Shown: positions 1 through 9,993, counted from the first letter of the stretch. The stretch is 64,000 bases of DNA from Marinobacterium_A aestuariivivens (GCF_042661465.1 NZ_JBHSWE010000001.1:5766001-5830000), one strand, 5' to 3'. Numbers and translations: made by a program. Notes: generated from the letters alone by a model not told the origin.

Positions 1-849
1 ACTGGGATGGGTGAAGCCAAAACGAAACGCCAATTCGCCGATGCTGCAGTCTGGCTGCTGGCGGAGCAGTTCGTGGACACGCTCGAGTTTCCTTTCGCAG
101 ATGTAGCGTGCTGGCGACGTATCAAGGAACTGCCGGAAACCCTGCTCGAGCGAGCGGCGGCTGCAACCGGCAACCTTGACCAGATCGGCGACCGAGGGGG
201 TACCGTCCAGATTGTCCATTACCCAGTCAACGCAGCGTTTCAGTTGCAACGGCAGAATCGCCGGGATGCCGATACTTGCCGCTTCGATCTGCTCGGCGAT
301 CGCCTGGATAAGAAGACGTTCCCAGTGACGCTGCATCTCATCCGAGAGGACCCCGCTGTTTATGCAATGCTGAACGGAAATGCAGTGCAGAAGATTGAAC
401 ATGGACAGCGCGGCCGGATCGCCCGCTGAAAACTTCAACTCCCGCTGCGAATGGCGGCCGGTGATAACGGACCGCTCGAAGGTCGCCACAATGGCGGTGG
501 TACCCACCTGCCATACGAGGTCCACCTCATGACCGGGTAGCGCCAGCAACAATTCATTCGGTTCCAGTCGCTTTCCAAGCGTCAGAACTTCCAGCGCGCC
601 GGTGAGCGGCATAATCAGATGACAGCCGCTCAAAGGACCGGAACAGACCTGAACTTTTCCGGACCAGCCAGCGCCGAACAGGTAGGAGCCACCGAGAGAT
701 TGCTGCGTGACAACGGTGTTTCCGGTACGGGAACGTGACAGCGGCCTCAATTCGCGCGGGTCAATGCGCGTGTTGAGAAACCGTTGAACCTCCTGGTAGT
801 CAGGCGAATTAAGATACTGATTATGAGAAAAAGGAATCGAATTGATCAT
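1..849 (-). CDS. AraC-family transcriptional regulator, 3' end cut by window edge
   Basis: An uninterrupted frame of 283 codons runs from ATG at 849 leftward to base 1 with no stop, so the C-terminus lies outside the window. The N-terminal ~170 residues look like the sensory half found in XylS/BenR-type AraC proteins. The C-terminal part is a typical AraC helix-turn-helix domain: the stretch PSVADLVKVAGCSRRSL forms the first HTH, followed by SPARYI and the start of the second HTH (SIGELAFRFGFTHPS) at the edge. A weak AAGAAG ribosome site precedes the ATG. It is divergent from the cytochrome gene at 1007. A local activator role is inference; the effector is unknown. Confidence 0.8.
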   Translation of the reverse strand, partial: MINSIPFSHNQYLNSPDYQEVQRFLNTRIDPRELRPLSRSRTGNTVVTQQSLGGSYLFGAGWSGKVQVCSGPLSGCHLIMPLTGALEVLTLGKRLEPNELLLALPGHEVDLVWQVGTTAIVATFERSVITGRHSQRELKFSAGDPAALSMFNLLHCISVQHCINSGVLSDEMQRHWERLLIQAIAEQIEAASIGIPAILPLQLKRCVDWVMDNLDGTPSVADLVKVAGCSRRSLEQGFRQFLDTSPARYICERKLERVHELLRQQPDCSIGELAFRFGFTHPS

Positions 850-1006
850 ATGGGAAGCTTCTTAGTCGTTTTATTAGTATTCAAGCAATAAACGTACCTT
901 AGTCGTGCAACGTGCGACGGCACGAGTTGAGCAGAGTTCACCGAGTCGTCAACGGCTCTCCCACTTCCGGATTCACGATCTGGACAAAGAGTGGCGTAAA
1001 GAACCG

Positions 1007-3108
1007 ATGGAATTTGACCATATGATAACGAACCTGTTGCTGTTCTTGATGCTACTGTCAGGCCTGATGTCCAATGCCGATGCCCAGCCCGCTTCGGGCT
1101 GTATTGGCTGCCACCCGGAGCAAAGTCGCGATTGGTCCCGCTCCCAGCATGCGGTCTCGATGCAGCGGCCAACCGAAGCCAGCGTACTGGGCGATTTCAA
1201 CGAGGCTCGCTATCTCGACGCCGAAATAGAAGCGCTGTTTACGTACGACGATAATGGCTATCGGGTCCGATTGACCGAACAGGGACAAACCTCGGACTGG
1301 AGGATTCGCTATACCTTTGGGGTATATCCGCTGCAACAGTACCTGTTCGATATCGGCGAAGGTAAGTTGCAGGCATTGAATATTGCCTGGGACACCCGTC
1401 CGGCCACTTCGGGAGGACAGCGCTGGTTCCGTCTCGATGATCCAGCCTCCAATCCATCCAATGTTGCAATTCACTGGCGGGGCATCTACCAAAACTGGAA
1501 CAGCCAGTGTGCCGACTGCCACTCCAGTGGCGTAGAGAAAGCCTACGATGCCGGGCAAGACCGCTACGCAACGCGATTTACCGAAGTCATGGTGGGCTGC
1601 ACTGCCTGCCATGAACAGGCACTGTCGCATGCAGAAGCTGCCTGGGCGGGAAAACGCCTGCCTGCCGGCAACGATCTCGCCACCAGAGGCAGCTGGCTGA
1701 CCGGCACCGATATCACGGTCCCCCGCCACCAGGGCCCGACGTCGAGTCCCCTGCAGGTCAGGAGCTGCGGTCGCTGCCATTCGTTACGCACCAAGCTGAA
1801 AGACAGTACGGGCGGACTGATGCATGATCAGTACTCTCTGTCCCGACTCGATGAACCACTGTACTTCCCGGACGGCCGTGTTCGGGAAGAGGTGTTCATC
1901 CTCGGCTCCTTCATGCAAAGCAGGATGTATCAGGCAGGCGTGGTCTGCGGTAACTGTCACGACCCCCATTCCGGCAAGACGATCCTGGAGGGCAATGCGC
2001 TTTGCAGCCAGTGCCATAATGCCGGACGTTACGATACGGCAGAGCACCACCATCATGAGGACGACACGACGGGAGCCCGTTGTATTAACTGCCATATGCC
2101 ACAGCGTACCTATATGCGGATCGATGCGCGACGCGAACACAATTTCACTGTTCCCCGCCCCGATCTGGCGGCCAAAAGTGGCAGCCCAGACCCCTGCCTG
2201 GGTTGTCACGCCGATCAGGACACTGCCTGGTCGCAGGCCCAGGTCAACGCCTGGGCCCCCGACGTTTCTCGGCCCCCTCCTGGTACGACATACAACAGGG
2301 CCCGGCAACGGCAATACTGGCCTTTATCGAATCCAGGGACGCGCCGGCTATTCAACGCGCTACTCTGGTGGAACGGTACGCTTCGATACTCGCCCGCCAG
2401 CGACCGCAGTTGCTCGCCAAACTCACCGGCAAAGATGACCCTCTGTTGCGTGAAAGTGCGTTCAAAGCACTGCGTTATCTACCGCCGGAAGCACCCAACG
2501 ACCTCCTGCGAACCGGTCTGGAAGCGCCTGAACTCAGCGTACGGCTGGCCAGCTTTGAATCCCTGCTGCTGCGAGGCGATACGGCTAACGGCGATGAAGC
2601 GCTGGAGCAGGCACGCGGGGAGTATCGCCGCTATCTCGATCAGCAGGCCGATCTGCCAGCGGGCCGCACATTGCGCGCCCGCTACTTTCGACTCAGCGGC
2701 GAACCCGCTGCAGCCGAGACGGATCTGGAGCTGGCGTTGAGGAAAGATCCCGGTTACCTGCCGGCCATCGTCGAACTGACGGCGCTGCTACGCGACCAAC
2801 GCCGGTTTGATGAAACGATCCGGCTGCTGAATCGTGCTCTCAAGAACCTGCCGAACAACGCGACGCTCCATCACCTGCGAGGTCTCACCTACCTGCAGCA
2901 GAAAGAGTACCCGCCGGCACTGGTCGATCTGGCCAGAGCCACCGAGCTCGAACCGGATAATGCCGACTTCGGATACCGTTATGCGGTGGCGCTTTACAGT
3001 ACCGGTGACATCCAGGCTGCGGCCATGGAGGCGAAGCGACTGTTGAGGCGTTTACCCGCAGACCCGCGCATCGGGCGGTTGTTCGAGCTACCGGGGCTTG
3101 CCCGCTAA
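1007..3108 (+). CDS. Octahaem c-type cytochrome with C-terminal TPR repeats (frameshifted)
   Basis: The protein begins with a hydrophobic signal peptide (LLLFLMLLSGL) and carries eight CXXCH haem motifs (CIGCH, CADCH, CTACH, CGRCH, CGNCH, CSQCH, CINCH, CLGCH), as in periplasmic multihaem cytochromes of the c554/NrfA-like type. After the last motif the frame breaks: at the C5 run 2273-2277 one base appears missing, and the sequence continues in the next frame (SWYDIQQGP...) through HEAT/TPR-like repeats (e.g. LHHLRGLTYLQQKEYPPAL) to the stop at 3106-3108. Restored length is about 700 residues. ATG 1007 was chosen because it is just ahead of the signal peptide; ATG 1022 is an alternative. It is probably an electron carrier or multihaem oxidoreductase; the substrate is unknown. 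Confidence 0.75.
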
Positions 3109-3149
3109 ATGGAATCGCAGCTATGCCATCATGCGACGTCTGCATGGCG

Positions 3150-3340
3150 CTAGCGCCCGAGCTTTTTCACCGACTGACCGCCGATGCCGAAGTGCTGCTT
3201 CGGCATTTCGGTGATGATTACCCGGACGCTCTGCTCCGGGGCGTCGAGGAACGGGCGATGGCGGCGGTGACTTCCGCGATCAGGCGCTCCTTCTGTTCGT
3301 CGCTGCGGCCTTCCAGGATGTGGATCTGCGCGATGGGCAT
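3150..3340 (-). CDS. dmpI: 4-oxalocrotonate tautomerase (DmpI/XylH type), frameshifted
   Basis: The reading starts MPIAQIHILEGRSDEQKE with the catalytic Pro as residue 2 once Met is removed, which is the signature of the ~62-residue 4-oxalocrotonate tautomerases. The frame breaks at 3247-3249 (GG on the plus strand where GGG is needed). In the next frame the family sequence continues as DAPEQSVRVIITEMPKQHFGIGG and ends at TAG 3152-3150. Adding one base gives 63 residues, the normal size. The enzyme isomerises 2-hydroxymuconate in the 4-oxalocrotonate branch of the catechol meta-cleavage pathway. It is the last gene of the dmp block; the dehydrogenase that makes its substrate (DmpC) is absent from the window. 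Confidence 0.8.
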
Positions 3341-3482
3341 CAAGGCTCTCCTCGGATGTGGATCGGACCGCGCGCCATGGATTACGCCGCGGTCCAGCTG
3401 GCGGACGAAGACAGTATCGCCCGAAGGCTGAGATGATCGCACCGATGCACTCGCGCAGCCACCGATGCTGATGTTTTTGAGC

Positions 3483-4322
3483 TCAGCCAGCCTCTGCGAG
3501 AAAATCGCCAACCAGCCGAACGAAGCGATCGGCATGCTCGATCTGAGTCCAGTGCCCGCAGTGACCGAAGACATGCAGCTGGGCATTCGGAATCCAGTCC
3601 GCGAGCGTCAGGCTGCTGGCAAGCGGGATTACCTTGTCTTCCCGACCGTGAAACACCAGGGTTTCGTGGGGCAACCGGCGGATATCCGCTTCGGGACTCG
3701 CCAGTGCATCGACCCAGCGCTGACGCGGCGCAGGAAAAAGCGCCGAGAAGGACTCCTGGAAGCCCGGCCGTATGCTGGCGTTGTAGCGCAGCTCAGCCAG
3801 TTCGTCGGTCACCAGACCGCGATCATAGGCGAAGATATCCAGCAGCCCTTTCATCGTTTCCAGGGACGGCTCGTAGCCCCAGACGGCATCGAGTCCATCG
3901 GTGATCGGAAACGAAACGCCGACGCTGCCCATCAGCACCAGCCGGCGCACCCTTGCCGGATGGCGAATCGCAACGGCCAGCGCGACGGCACCGCCAAAGG
4001 AATTGCCGACCAGATCGGTTTTTTCGATATTCAGCGCATCAAGGACCGAGACGACGTGCTCCACCCATCGATCCAGACCGTAGCCATTGCCCGCCGGCCG
4101 CTCGGTATATCCGAAACCGAGCATGTCCGGCGCAATGACGCGGCGTTCTTGCGCCAGTTCCGGAATTGTCAGGCGCCAGTTGGCCCAGGCCGTGACACCG
4201 GGTCCGGAACCGTGGATCAGCATTACAGGGGCGCCGGTACCGACATCGTGCACATTGGTGCGTACCCCGTTCACGTCGATCAGGCGACCGATTTCGGGGT
4301 TGGTATTGGTTGCATCGTTCAT
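3483..4322 (-). CDS. dmpD: 2-hydroxymuconic semialdehyde hydrolase (alpha/beta hydrolase)
   Basis: The 279-residue protein has the length and fold signature of DmpD/XylF. The oxyanion-hole motif HGSGPG is at residues 37-42, the nucleophile elbow GNSFGG places Ser108, and the acid and base are Asp229 (HGREDKVIP) and His257 (GHCGHW). It hydrolyses 2-hydroxymuconate semialdehyde and its methyl analogues to 2-hydroxypenta-2,4-dienoate plus formate or acetate. It lies downstream of dmpB on the same strand, with a 122-bp gap that holds a GCGTTAC direct repeat. Its presence without dmpC means that, within this window, ring-fission product can only enter the hydrolytic branch. Confidence 0.9.
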   Translation of the reverse strand: MNDATNTNPEIGRLIDVNGVRTNVHDVGTGAPVMLIHGSGPGVTAWANWRLTIPELAQERRVIAPDMLGFGYTERPAGNGYGLDRWVEHVVSVLDALNIEKTDLVGNSFGGAVALAVAIRHPARVRRLVLMGSVGVSFPITDGLDAVWGYEPSLETMKGLLDIFAYDRGLVTDELAELRYNASIRPGFQESFSALFPAPRQRWVDALASPEADIRRLPHETLVFHGREDKVIPLASSLTLADWIPNAQLHVFGHCGHWTQIEHADRFVRLVGDFLAEAG

Positions 4323-4444
4323 ACTGGGTTGGAAATCTTCTATATCAGCTGATTGGTAACACCCGGATGGGGTGACGCGTTACGCGTTACGCGTGACATA
4401 CGCTGCCACCCCGTCAGGCATCATGCTCTGGACGCGTCGCCTAG

Positions 4445-5368
4445 TTACGTCAAGGCCGTCAGGAAGCGCTCGTTGAGCTGGCGGTCGTGGTAGAAGATCG
4501 CCTTGCCCAGCTGATCGACCGTCCAGGTGACCGGTTCGTGGTCCGGATAGTGATAATCACCGCCACAGAACACCTCGGAGCGGTTGCCGGACGGGTCGAA
4601 GAAGTAGATGGTCTTGCCGTGGGTCAGGCCGTGGCGGGTCGGGCCGATATCGATGGAGGTGTCGGTCATCGAGATCAGGTCGCCGGCGCGCAGCACGTCT
4701 TCCCAGGTCTCCAGATAGAAGGACGCATGGTGGAACTTGTCCTTTTCCGGGTGCTTGATAAAGGCGATATCGTGAGCCTTCATCGACACGGTGAGGAACT
4801 GGGCGACGCGGTTGCCCTCGGGGTCGACCACCTGTTCGGCCAGGTCGAAGCCCAGCACCCGGGTGAAGAGTTCATAGGTGGCGTCGATATCGTCGCCATA
4901 GAGCAGGCAGTGGTCGAAGCGCTGCGCCCGCATGCCTTTCAGGTCCATCGGCCAGGCTTCGGGATTGACATTGCCGACACCCCATTTGCCGGTACGCTCC
5001 TTCTCGGCGAACAGCTCGAACGCATGCCCGGTCGGCGCCACGAAACGGATGCGGCGACCGCAGCCGCTGAGCTCGCCGGCCGGTATCTGCTCGACCTCGC
5101 AGCCGAAGGCGACCAGGTCGCCATGCAACTGTTCCAGTACCTCCTCATTGAGCACCTTGAAGCCCATGAAATCCATGCCGGGCTTGTCCGCCTCGCGCAG
5201 CACCACCGAGAACTTGTCGACCTCGGTCCAGCCCTTCAGATAAACGCGGCCCTGATCGTCCCGGTCCATCTCGACCAGGCCGATCAGGTCGCGGTAGTGT
5301 TTCAGGGCTTCTTCGACATCGAGTACCCGGATCTGGACATGGCCGGGACGCATGACACCTTTTTTCAT
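4445..5368 (-). CDS. dmpB: Catechol 2,3-dioxygenase (extradiol, meta-cleavage)
   Basis: The 307-residue protein matches the XylE/DmpB family in length and in its two VOC-type domains. The iron ligands fall exactly at the family positions: His153 (RFDHCLLY), His214 (KFHHASF) and Glu265 (NRSEVF). It opens catechol between C2 and C3 to give the yellow 2-hydroxymuconate semialdehyde. It starts 15 bp after the ferredoxin gene that in related operons reactivates its oxidised iron. It is part of the DmpR-controlled operon starting at dmpK. Confidence 0.96.
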   Translation of the reverse strand: MKKGVMRPGHVQIRVLDVEEALKHYRDLIGLVEMDRDDQGRVYLKGWTEVDKFSVVLREADKPGMDFMGFKVLNEEVLEQLHGDLVAFGCEVEQIPAGELSGCGRRIRFVAPTGHAFELFAEKERTGKWGVGNVNPEAWPMDLKGMRAQRFDHCLLYGDDIDATYELFTRVLGFDLAEQVVDPEGNRVAQFLTVSMKAHDIAFIKHPEKDKFHHASFYLETWEDVLRAGDLISMTDTSIDIGPTRHGLTHGKTIYFFDPSGNRSEVFCGGDYHYPDHEPVTWTVDQLGKAIFYHDRQLNERFLTALT

Positions 5369-5383
5369 CGCTCTATCCTCTTG

Positions 5384-5707
5384 TTATTTTCCACAGTCAT
5401 CAGCTTTTGTTGCGATTTCGGGCCGGCAATGATCCGACTCGATCACCAGGTCGCTGCGGGCATAGATCCGGCAGGCCAGCGCGAAGCCCATCGCCTCGTC
5501 CCGTTCGGTAATCTCGGCGCGGCTCATGCGCTTGCACTCGTACTCTCCGCTGACCACGCGGATGCGGCAGAATCCGCAGCCGCCGCAGCGACAGCCGACA
5601 TGGATCGAGCCGTTGCCCGCCCGTTCCATGCCCGCCAGCACCGAAAGCCGGTCGCTGCACTCGAACTGTTCGCCGCGATTGGCGACCCACACGAGGTATT
5701 GCGCCAT
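5384..5707 (-). CDS. dmpQ: [2Fe-2S] ferredoxin of the DmpQ/XylT type
   Basis: This is a 107-residue plant-type ferredoxin. The cluster ligands are Cys39, Cys44 and Cys47 (GCRCGGCGFC) with the fourth at Cys79 (ALACRIY). DmpQ/XylT proteins re-reduce catechol 2,3-dioxygenase after oxidative inactivation of its ferrous site. The gene lies between dmpP and dmpB. Its Shine-Dalgarno GAGGAGAAG sits just after the corrected dmpP stop. Confidence 0.92.
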   Translation of the reverse strand: MAQYLVWVANRGEQFECSDRLSVLAGMERAGNGSIHVGCRCGGCGFCRIRVVSGEYECKRMSRAEITERDEAMGFALACRIYARSDLVIESDHCRPEIATKADDCGK

Positions 5708-5718
5708 CTCACTTCTCC

Positions 5719-6779
5719 TCAGATCCGCTTGAACAGTGCCGAACGGGTCTCTCCTCGGCGCCGTCGGCCGCGGTCAGAAAGCGCTCCATGTGGATGTCGC
5801 GCTCGAACAGCCGGCCCTGCATCAGGGTGGTGATGGCCGCATCGATCATCGGCGGCGGCCCGCAGAGATAGGCCTTGTGACCGATGAAGCGGTTGTCGAA
5901 ATGCGCCTTGGCTGCCTCGTGCACGAAGCCGGTGAAGCCGTTCCAGTCGTCGCCGTCCTCGGGCGCGTTCAGCGCGGGGACGTAATGGAAGTTGCTGTGT
6001 TCCTTCTCCAGCGCCTCGAACAGTTCCCGGTTATAGAGTTCGGCAACGTTGCGCGCGCCCTGGAACAGGTAGATCTGGCGCGAATCGCCCTCCTCCAGCA
6101 TATCCAGAATCATCGACTGCGGACTCGAGAGGCCGGAACCGCCGGCGATGAAGATGGCGTCCTGATCGTCGGACTTGCGCACGAAGAACTGGCCGTAGGG
6201 TCCCGAGACATCCAGCGTCGTGCCGACCTCCAGCTGCTCGTGCAGCCAGCTGGTGCCGGCACCGCCGGGTACCAGACGCACATGAAGCTCCAGACGGCGG
6301 TTGTCGCTCGACGGGTTGGCGATCGAGAAGGCGCGGGTACCCTCGACGCCCGGAATCTGCAGGTTGATGTACTGCCCGGCCTGGAACGCCATCGGCCGGT
6401 CGAGTTCGAACGAAATGCCCTTGATGGTCGGTGAAAGATCCTGGATTTCGGTTACGGTGCCGACGAAATCCTCGACCGAAAAGCCCTGGAAATCGGGGTC
6501 GACATCGATATCGGCTTCGATCACCAGATCCGATTCCGGCGTGGCGCAGCAGACCAGGATCTTGCCCTCGTCCCGCTCCATGTCCATCAGCGCGAAGGGC
6601 GAGGCGTTGCCGAGATCCGCGTCACCTTCGAGTACCTGCACCTTGCAGGTGGCGCAGGTGCCGTGGCCGCAGGCAAACGGCAGCCAGACGCCCTGGCGCA
6701 GCGCGGCATCGAGAATGGTCTGACCCTCTTCGACCTCGATGACATCGCCGGTCGGTTCAACCCTGACTTCATAGCTCAT
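5719..6779 (-). CDS. dmpP: Phenol hydroxylase reductase component P5 (C-terminal frameshift)
   Basis: The N-terminal [2Fe-2S] ferredoxin domain has Cys37, Cys42 and Cys45 (CGHGTCATC) plus a Cys at 77/78. An FAD-binding domain (RAFSIAN) and an NAD-binding domain (GGSGLSSPQSM; CGPPPM) follow. It passes electrons from NADH to the DmpL/N hydroxylase. As read, the last codons run into the ferredoxin start and stop at 5709. One extra base in the GGG at 5745-5747 instead gives the family C-terminus RSALFKRI and a stop at 5721-5719. The corrected length, 353 residues, equals that of the Pseudomonas CF600 protein, so an assembly error is likely. Confidence 0.93.
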
Positions 6780-6789
6780 GACAACCTCC

Positions 6790-7152
6790 TCAGACGCCGG
6801 CGCCCTGGAAGCCTTTCAGCTCGGGCGTGGTAAAACGCAGCAGTGACTTGTGGCCGATGCCCTGGTCCTTCAGTGCCACGTCCATCTGCGGCATGAACGG
6901 CTTGCCGTCCAGCAGCCAGGTGGCACGGGACCAGTCGATCGATGACCACTCCGGGTGCTGCGAGAAAGCCTCCGGCATCACCTCTTCCAGCAATGCGCGG
7001 AACGGCATTTCCGGCGGCAGCGGATAGGCGAAGGCGGCGCAGAACATCAGGTGATGATCCCAGCCGACATATACCACCTGGTTGCCGTTGAAGTTCTCGA
7101 CTCGGTCCTTGACCTCGCCTTGGTAGTCGGGGGTTATGGCATGTACGGGCAT
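6790..7152 (-). CDS. dmpO: Phenol hydroxylase component P4
   Basis: The start MPVHAITPDYQG (ATG 7152) gives a 120-residue protein of the DmpO size and sequence, including the conserved GWDHHLMFCAAFAYPLP segment. An in-frame upstream ATG at 7170 is less likely because it adds residues absent from the family. DmpO is a small accessory subunit of the multicomponent phenol hydroxylase, proposed to help iron loading of the P3 subunit. It sits between dmpN and dmpP, with 10 bp to dmpP. Confidence 0.92.
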   Translation of the reverse strand: MPVHAITPDYQGEVKDRVENFNGNQVVYVGWDHHLMFCAAFAYPLPPEMPFRALLEEVMPEAFSQHPEWSSIDWSRATWLLDGKPFMPQMDVALKDQGIGHKSLLRFTTPELKGFQGAGV

Positions 7153-7208
7153 TGTCAGGTCTCCTCGCACCGCCCGCAGGCGGCACGCTTTCTATTTTGT
7201 TCAGTTGA

Positions 7209-8711
7209 TCAGGCGACGCCTTTCCAGGCTTTCCACCGCGCTTCGTCCGGCGAGCCCTTGATATCGAGGTTGTCGGCGCCGACGTTCATGCGGTAGTAGT
7301 CGCGCAACACCTCCTCGACACCGGGACCGCCGCAGTTGCCCTGGAAGATCTGGTGTACCGGCAGCCAGGACTGGACGAATTTTTCCGGTTCGTCGTCGAA
7401 GACGTCCTTGCAGCCGTCGGAGCAGAAGTGGTAGCGCTCGTCCCTGTAAACCGAACTGCGATAGGCGATCTGGGTCGGCTCGTCCATTTCGGTGAACAGC
7501 ATCGGGATCTGGCAGGTGGTGCACAGCTGCGGCAGCCCCTTGGTGTAGAAACGCTCGCCCCTGGCTTCCATCTCCTTCGCCAGTTCCCAGCGTGGACGGT
7601 AGTACCTGTCGAAGGTTTCGGGATACTTCTCGCTCAGCCAGTCGAGCTCCTCGTCGGTCGGGATCCAGGTATGGAAGCCGGCGGCGTGGCCGTGGGTGTA
7701 GAAGGTCCACCAGGCCTGGTGCGAGACATGCTCCTTTTCCTTCTCGATGACGTCGCTGTACTTGGGCATGCGGATACCGTAGCGGGCGAGATCCTTGAAC
7801 AGGGCACCGCCTGCCTCCTCGAAATAGACCTCCCAGGCCTCTTTCCAGCTCATCACCTTGTTCGGCAGCATGTAGTCCATCATCATCGCAACGATGGTCA
7901 GCAACCGGGTGCCGCGCCAGAACCACTTGTCGATCCACTTCTGCACAATCGGCACGTTGTCCTCGTGCTGCTCGAGCAGGAACTTGATCACCTCGAGCCC
8001 CAGGGTCATGTGGCGCGCCTCGTCGGACTGGGCCGAGAAGCCAAAGGTCACGGTGGCCATGTCGCCGTTATAGGCGGCGCCGGACATGAACGGCACGAAC
8101 AGCAGGTTGGTCAGCACGTATTCGAAGCTGAAGCCGATCGCCACCATGAACTCGAACGGACCGGCGGCGCGGGCGTCGTTGAAGAACGACTTCGGCACCG
8201 ACAGATACCAGACGCGGTCGTGCATGTGCGACCAGTCCTGCAGTCCGTCGAAGAACTTGTTGTAGTGGCTCATGGCGTGGATCTGGGTCTGCACATGACG
8301 CAGTTCGTCGATCGACTGCATCTGGCAGGCCACCCGGGCGCCGACACCACCGAACTGACGGCCGGTGTGGGCGAAGCCCTGGAACGCCTGGTACTCCAGC
8401 GGCGAAACGGCGGTCAGGAAGATCTTCAGCGCGTTGACGTAGCGCGGATCCGATATGTTCAGCTGACCGTTGTTCTGGGCGAAGGCGTCGAAGATCGCGT
8501 ACAGCTTCTTCTCTTTCTCGGCCTGGTATTTCCAGTAGGCGTCCATGGTCAGACGGAAGGGGTCCTCCCATTTCGACCAGTCGGTGATCTTGATTCCCTC
8601 GAATTCTTCGAACGGAAACGCCTTCTTGCGATCCTCGTAGGAAAACTCCCAGTCCAGGTCGCGCGTCAGCAGGCGGTATTTGTCTTTGAGATTGAGTTTC
8701 TTGGCAGCCAT
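7209..8711 (-). CDS. dmpN: Phenol hydroxylase large (alpha) subunit P3, di-iron oxygenase
   Basis: This 500-residue protein belongs to the bacterial multicomponent monooxygenase alpha-subunit family. The di-iron ligands are visible as Glu106, Glu136 and His139 (DELRH) in the first half and Glu197, Glu231 and His234 (DEARH) in the second. The C-terminus contains a YHS-like Cys-rich patch (LCTTCQIPM; HFCSDGCK), also typical of this family. It hydroxylates phenol to catechol using electrons delivered from DmpP, with DmpM as effector. Confidence 0.96.
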   Translation of the reverse strand: MAAKKLNLKDKYRLLTRDLDWEFSYEDRKKAFPFEEFEGIKITDWSKWEDPFRLTMDAYWKYQAEKEKKLYAIFDAFAQNNGQLNISDPRYVNALKIFLTAVSPLEYQAFQGFAHTGRQFGGVGARVACQMQSIDELRHVQTQIHAMSHYNKFFDGLQDWSHMHDRVWYLSVPKSFFNDARAAGPFEFMVAIGFSFEYVLTNLLFVPFMSGAAYNGDMATVTFGFSAQSDEARHMTLGLEVIKFLLEQHEDNVPIVQKWIDKWFWRGTRLLTIVAMMMDYMLPNKVMSWKEAWEVYFEEAGGALFKDLARYGIRMPKYSDVIEKEKEHVSHQAWWTFYTHGHAAGFHTWIPTDEELDWLSEKYPETFDRYYRPRWELAKEMEARGERFYTKGLPQLCTTCQIPMLFTEMDEPTQIAYRSSVYRDERYHFCSDGCKDVFDDEPEKFVQSWLPVHQIFQGNCGGPGVEEVLRDYYRMNVGADNLDIKGSPDEARWKAWKGVA

Positions 8712-8728
8712 CGGATTTACCTTTTTTC

Positions 8729-8998
8729 TTATACGTTCCAGGTCAGGCTCAGCTGATCGTCGTCTTCGTCGACGTTGCCGCCCAGGGTGATCAGATTCAG
8801 GTGCAGCTCCTGTACATCCCAGCTCTGCCCGAGCTTCTCCTCCACCGTTTCACGGCGGACCACAAGCCTGCCTTCCGCCTCGATGCGGATCATCGCCGGC
8901 TGGTGAATGACGGTGACTTCGGGGTTGTCTTCCTCGATCGCTTCGACGATGTAGCGGGACTGGTCGTTGTCCTGCAGGGCGATATAGACTTTCGACAT
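8729..8998 (-). CDS. dmpM: Phenol hydroxylase effector/regulatory protein P2
   Basis: Starting at ATG 8998 (MSKVYIALQDNDQSRYIVEAI), the protein is 89 residues, the size of the cofactorless effector subunits of soluble di-iron monooxygenases (DmpM, MmoB-like). These bind the hydroxylase and tune substrate access and oxygen activation. Longer in-frame starts further upstream overlap dmpL and add arginine-rich sequence unlike the family. It lies 11 bp after the dmpL stop and 17 bp before dmpN. Confidence 0.93.
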   Translation of the reverse strand: MSKVYIALQDNDQSRYIVEAIEEDNPEVTVIHQPAMIRIEAEGRLVVRRETVEEKLGQSWDVQELHLNLITLGGNVDEDDDQLSLTWNV

Positions 8999-9009
8999 GG
9001 TTCCACTCC

Positions 9010-9993
9010 TCAGTTGATTCCGGCCTTGGCGACCCTTTTGTCCAGCTGCGCGACCGCGTTCGTCAGCGCCTCGTCGTCGAGCAGGGCTCCGGCCAGCGGC
9101 GCCAGCGCCTCGGCGGCCTTGCCGCGCCACTTCTCGACCCACTGCGCCAGCAGCGCACGGTTGTCATCCGACTCGGCGGCCGCGGTCTTGACCACCGCAT
9201 CGACCCAGCGGGTCGCATCCTTGTACCAGTCCTGCATGAACTCGGTGAGCATGGCGACATCCTGGCCGCCATTGTCGGCCAGCCACTGGTCGTACTGGTT
9301 GTAGACGAGGTCGTAGAGCAGGCCGTCGATCACCAGGTCCTGGGCCAGGAACACTTCGAACCAGTCCTCGGTCACCAGCATCTCCTCGCACAGCGCCCGC
9401 AGCCCCTGCCAGATATCGGCTTCGAGCCACCCGCGCTTGGCCTGCTCAAGCGCTTGACCGCTGTTTCCATCCAGGATCAGGCCAATGCGGGACAGGTACT
9501 GCGCGATGCCCAGACGGTCCATGCCGTCGAACAGCAGCGCCTGGGTGATGGCGGTGCCGTAGCCGTAGGCGGCGCCGTACATGTTGTTGAGGTTGGCCGT
9601 GTGCTCCAGGTGGCGCAGCGGCACCAGGAAGCGGACCAGCTGATCGCGCAGCTCGGGGCTCAGGTGTTCCGCCAGGCGGCGCTTCTCGAAGAAGGCGTAG
9701 TTGCTTTCGGCCACTTCCTGCATCTTGGCGCGCTGCTGCACGTAGGTGCCGTAGTAAAACTGGCGCGGATCCTTGAAGGCGTACCAGTCTTCCATGCGGA
9801 TGGCGGTACGGCGGGTATCGTTCAGCTCCAGTTCCGGCTGCCATAGCGGGCGGTAATGGAAGTTGGTTTCGGACTGAACGTCGTAGGTCGCTTCCTGATA
9901 ACGGGTCGCCGGCTTGTCACCAAAGCGGCGCTGAACGTTGGCATAGGTATTGCGCACCGGTTCCAGCGTGGCGGTCTTGATCTCAATGGTCAT
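9010..9993 (-). CDS. dmpL: Phenol hydroxylase beta subunit P1
   Basis: The 327-residue protein matches the beta subunit of phenol hydroxylases (ferritin-like fold without iron ligands). Recognisable segments are ATRYQEATYDVQSETNFHYR near residue 30 and the helical NLNNMYGAAYGYGTAITQAL. It pairs with DmpN in the (alpha-beta-gamma)2 hydroxylase. It is second in the operon after dmpK. Confidence 0.93.
   Translation of the reverse strand: MTIEIKTATLEPVRNTYANVQRRFGDKPATRYQEATYDVQSETNFHYRPLWQPELELNDTRRTAIRMEDWYAFKDPRQFYYGTYVQQRAKMQEVAESNYAFFEKRRLAEHLSPELRDQLVRFLVPLRHLEHTANLNNMYGAAYGYGTAITQALLFDGMDRLGIAQYLSRIGLILDGNSGQALEQAKRGWLEADIWQGLRALCEEMLVTEDWFEVFLAQDLVIDGLLYDLVYNQYDQWLADNGGQDVAMLTEFMQDWYKDATRWVDAVVKTAAAESDDNRALLAQWVEKWRGKAAEALAPLAGALLDDEALTNAVAQLDKRVAKAGIN

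Noticed and set aside
7353..8756. A 467-codon open frame on the plus strand
   Set aside because: It is the antisense of dmpN, which has complete di-iron motifs.
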